This document shows positions 6,454 to 6,710 of a stretch of DNA of 6,710 nt, piece after piece. The stretch lies in NCBI GenBank assembly GCA_902462475.1, contig CABQCB010000101.1, positions 1 through 6,710 of the forward strand. The letters are read 5' to 3'. The translations under genes were made by a program, and so were the position numbers. The stretch is from an uncultured Oscillibacter sp. Lineage in GTDB: Bacteria > Bacillota_A > Clostridia > Oscillospirales > Oscillospiraceae. Each line of letters opens with the position of its first letter. The first letter of the stretch is position 1. The notes beneath the pieces were generated by a model that saw only the letters and a list, made by a program, of their open reading frames with translations, made no database searches and was not told the origin of the DNA.

Positions 6454-6710
6454 TTACGGCTGCGCGGGATGAAAGTGACGGTATACCGCCTCCGCCGTGG
6501 GGCGGGGCACGATGGCCGCCAGCGTCTCCACGTCCGCTTCCCGGATAGCCTTTACAGAGCCCAGTGCACGGCGCAGAGCCTCCTTGCGCTTGGGGCCAAC
6601 GCCGGGGATCTCATCCAGGGCGGAGCGCAGCGCAGAGCGGGTATGGCTTTCGTGGTGATAGGTGATGGCAAAGCGGTGGGTCTCCTCCTGGATCTGGCCG
6701 ATGAGGGAAA
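6454..6710 (-). CDS. uvrC: UvrC, excinuclease ABC subunit C (C-terminal 84 residues, 5' partial)
   Basis: The last 84 codons and the TAA stop (6456-6454) of UvrC, the subunit that makes both incisions in UvrABC nucleotide excision repair. The fragment begins with the conserved end of the C-terminal nuclease (RNase H-like) domain, IQEETHRFAITYH. It continues into the tandem helix-hairpin-helix DNA-binding domain, with IPGVGPKRKEALRRALGSV and then READVETLAAI. The rest of the gene lies beyond the right edge, so start and full length cannot be judged. It points the same way as the operon but is separated by 260 bp containing the operon's own promoter. No hairpin-plus-T-tract terminator is visible after the stop, so readthrough into the operon is possible. 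Confidence 0.93.
   Translation of the reverse strand, partial: SLIGQIQEETHRFAITYHHESHTRSALRSALDEIPGVGPKRKEALRRALGSVKAIREADVETLAAIVPRPTAEAVYRHFHPAQP

Noticed and set aside
6318..6548. 76-codon open frame on the plus strand
   Set aside because: Its second half is antisense to uvrC, it has no recognisable domain or clear ribosome site, and it ends in low-complexity Pro/Trp/Arg sequence.

Overview
The window is a GC-rich stretch of bacterial chromosome. It holds one convergent gene pair, a compact three-gene operon on the minus strand, and the cut-off ends of two other genes. The gene types (LTA-synthase-like phosphoglycerol transferase, GH3-like adenylate-forming protein, membrane HD-GYP protein), good Shine-Dalgarno sites and a sigma-A-type promoter suggest a Gram-positive anaerobe of the class Clostridia, probably a GC-rich Oscillospiraceae-type gut organism (Flavonifractor/Oscillibacter-like). 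This placement is inferred from gene types and composition, not from a marker gene.

Layout. Bases 2-1414 (+) are the 3' part of an LTA-synthase/sulfatase-fold polyglycerol-phosphate transferase gene, open at the left edge. A strong symmetrical hairpin at 1421-1454 serves as a shared terminator for this gene and the convergent operon. From right to left on the minus strand, the operon contains a small membrane methyltransferase of the isoprenylcysteine/phospholipid methyltransferase type (6193-5648), a GH3-like adenylate-forming protein (5634-4027) and a nine-helix membrane GAF / degenerate GGDEF / HD-GYP protein (4030-1478). The gaps are 13 bp and -4 bp. A good promoter (TTGAAT, 17 bp, TATAAT) at 6285-6257 precedes the first gene and carries an inverted repeat that could be an operator. 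The C-terminus of UvrC occupies 6454-6710 on the minus strand, entering from the right edge.

The most interesting content is the operon. It links a membrane methyltransferase and a divergent adenylate/conjugating enzyme to a cyclic-di-GMP phosphodiesterase-type output protein. The HD-GYP metal and GYP motifs look intact, while the GGDEF signature is replaced by SGKVF, so the protein is predicted to degrade rather than make cyclic di-GMP. I know of no described pathway that combines these three activities. Functional coupling is inferred only from gene order, overlap and the shared promoter and terminator.
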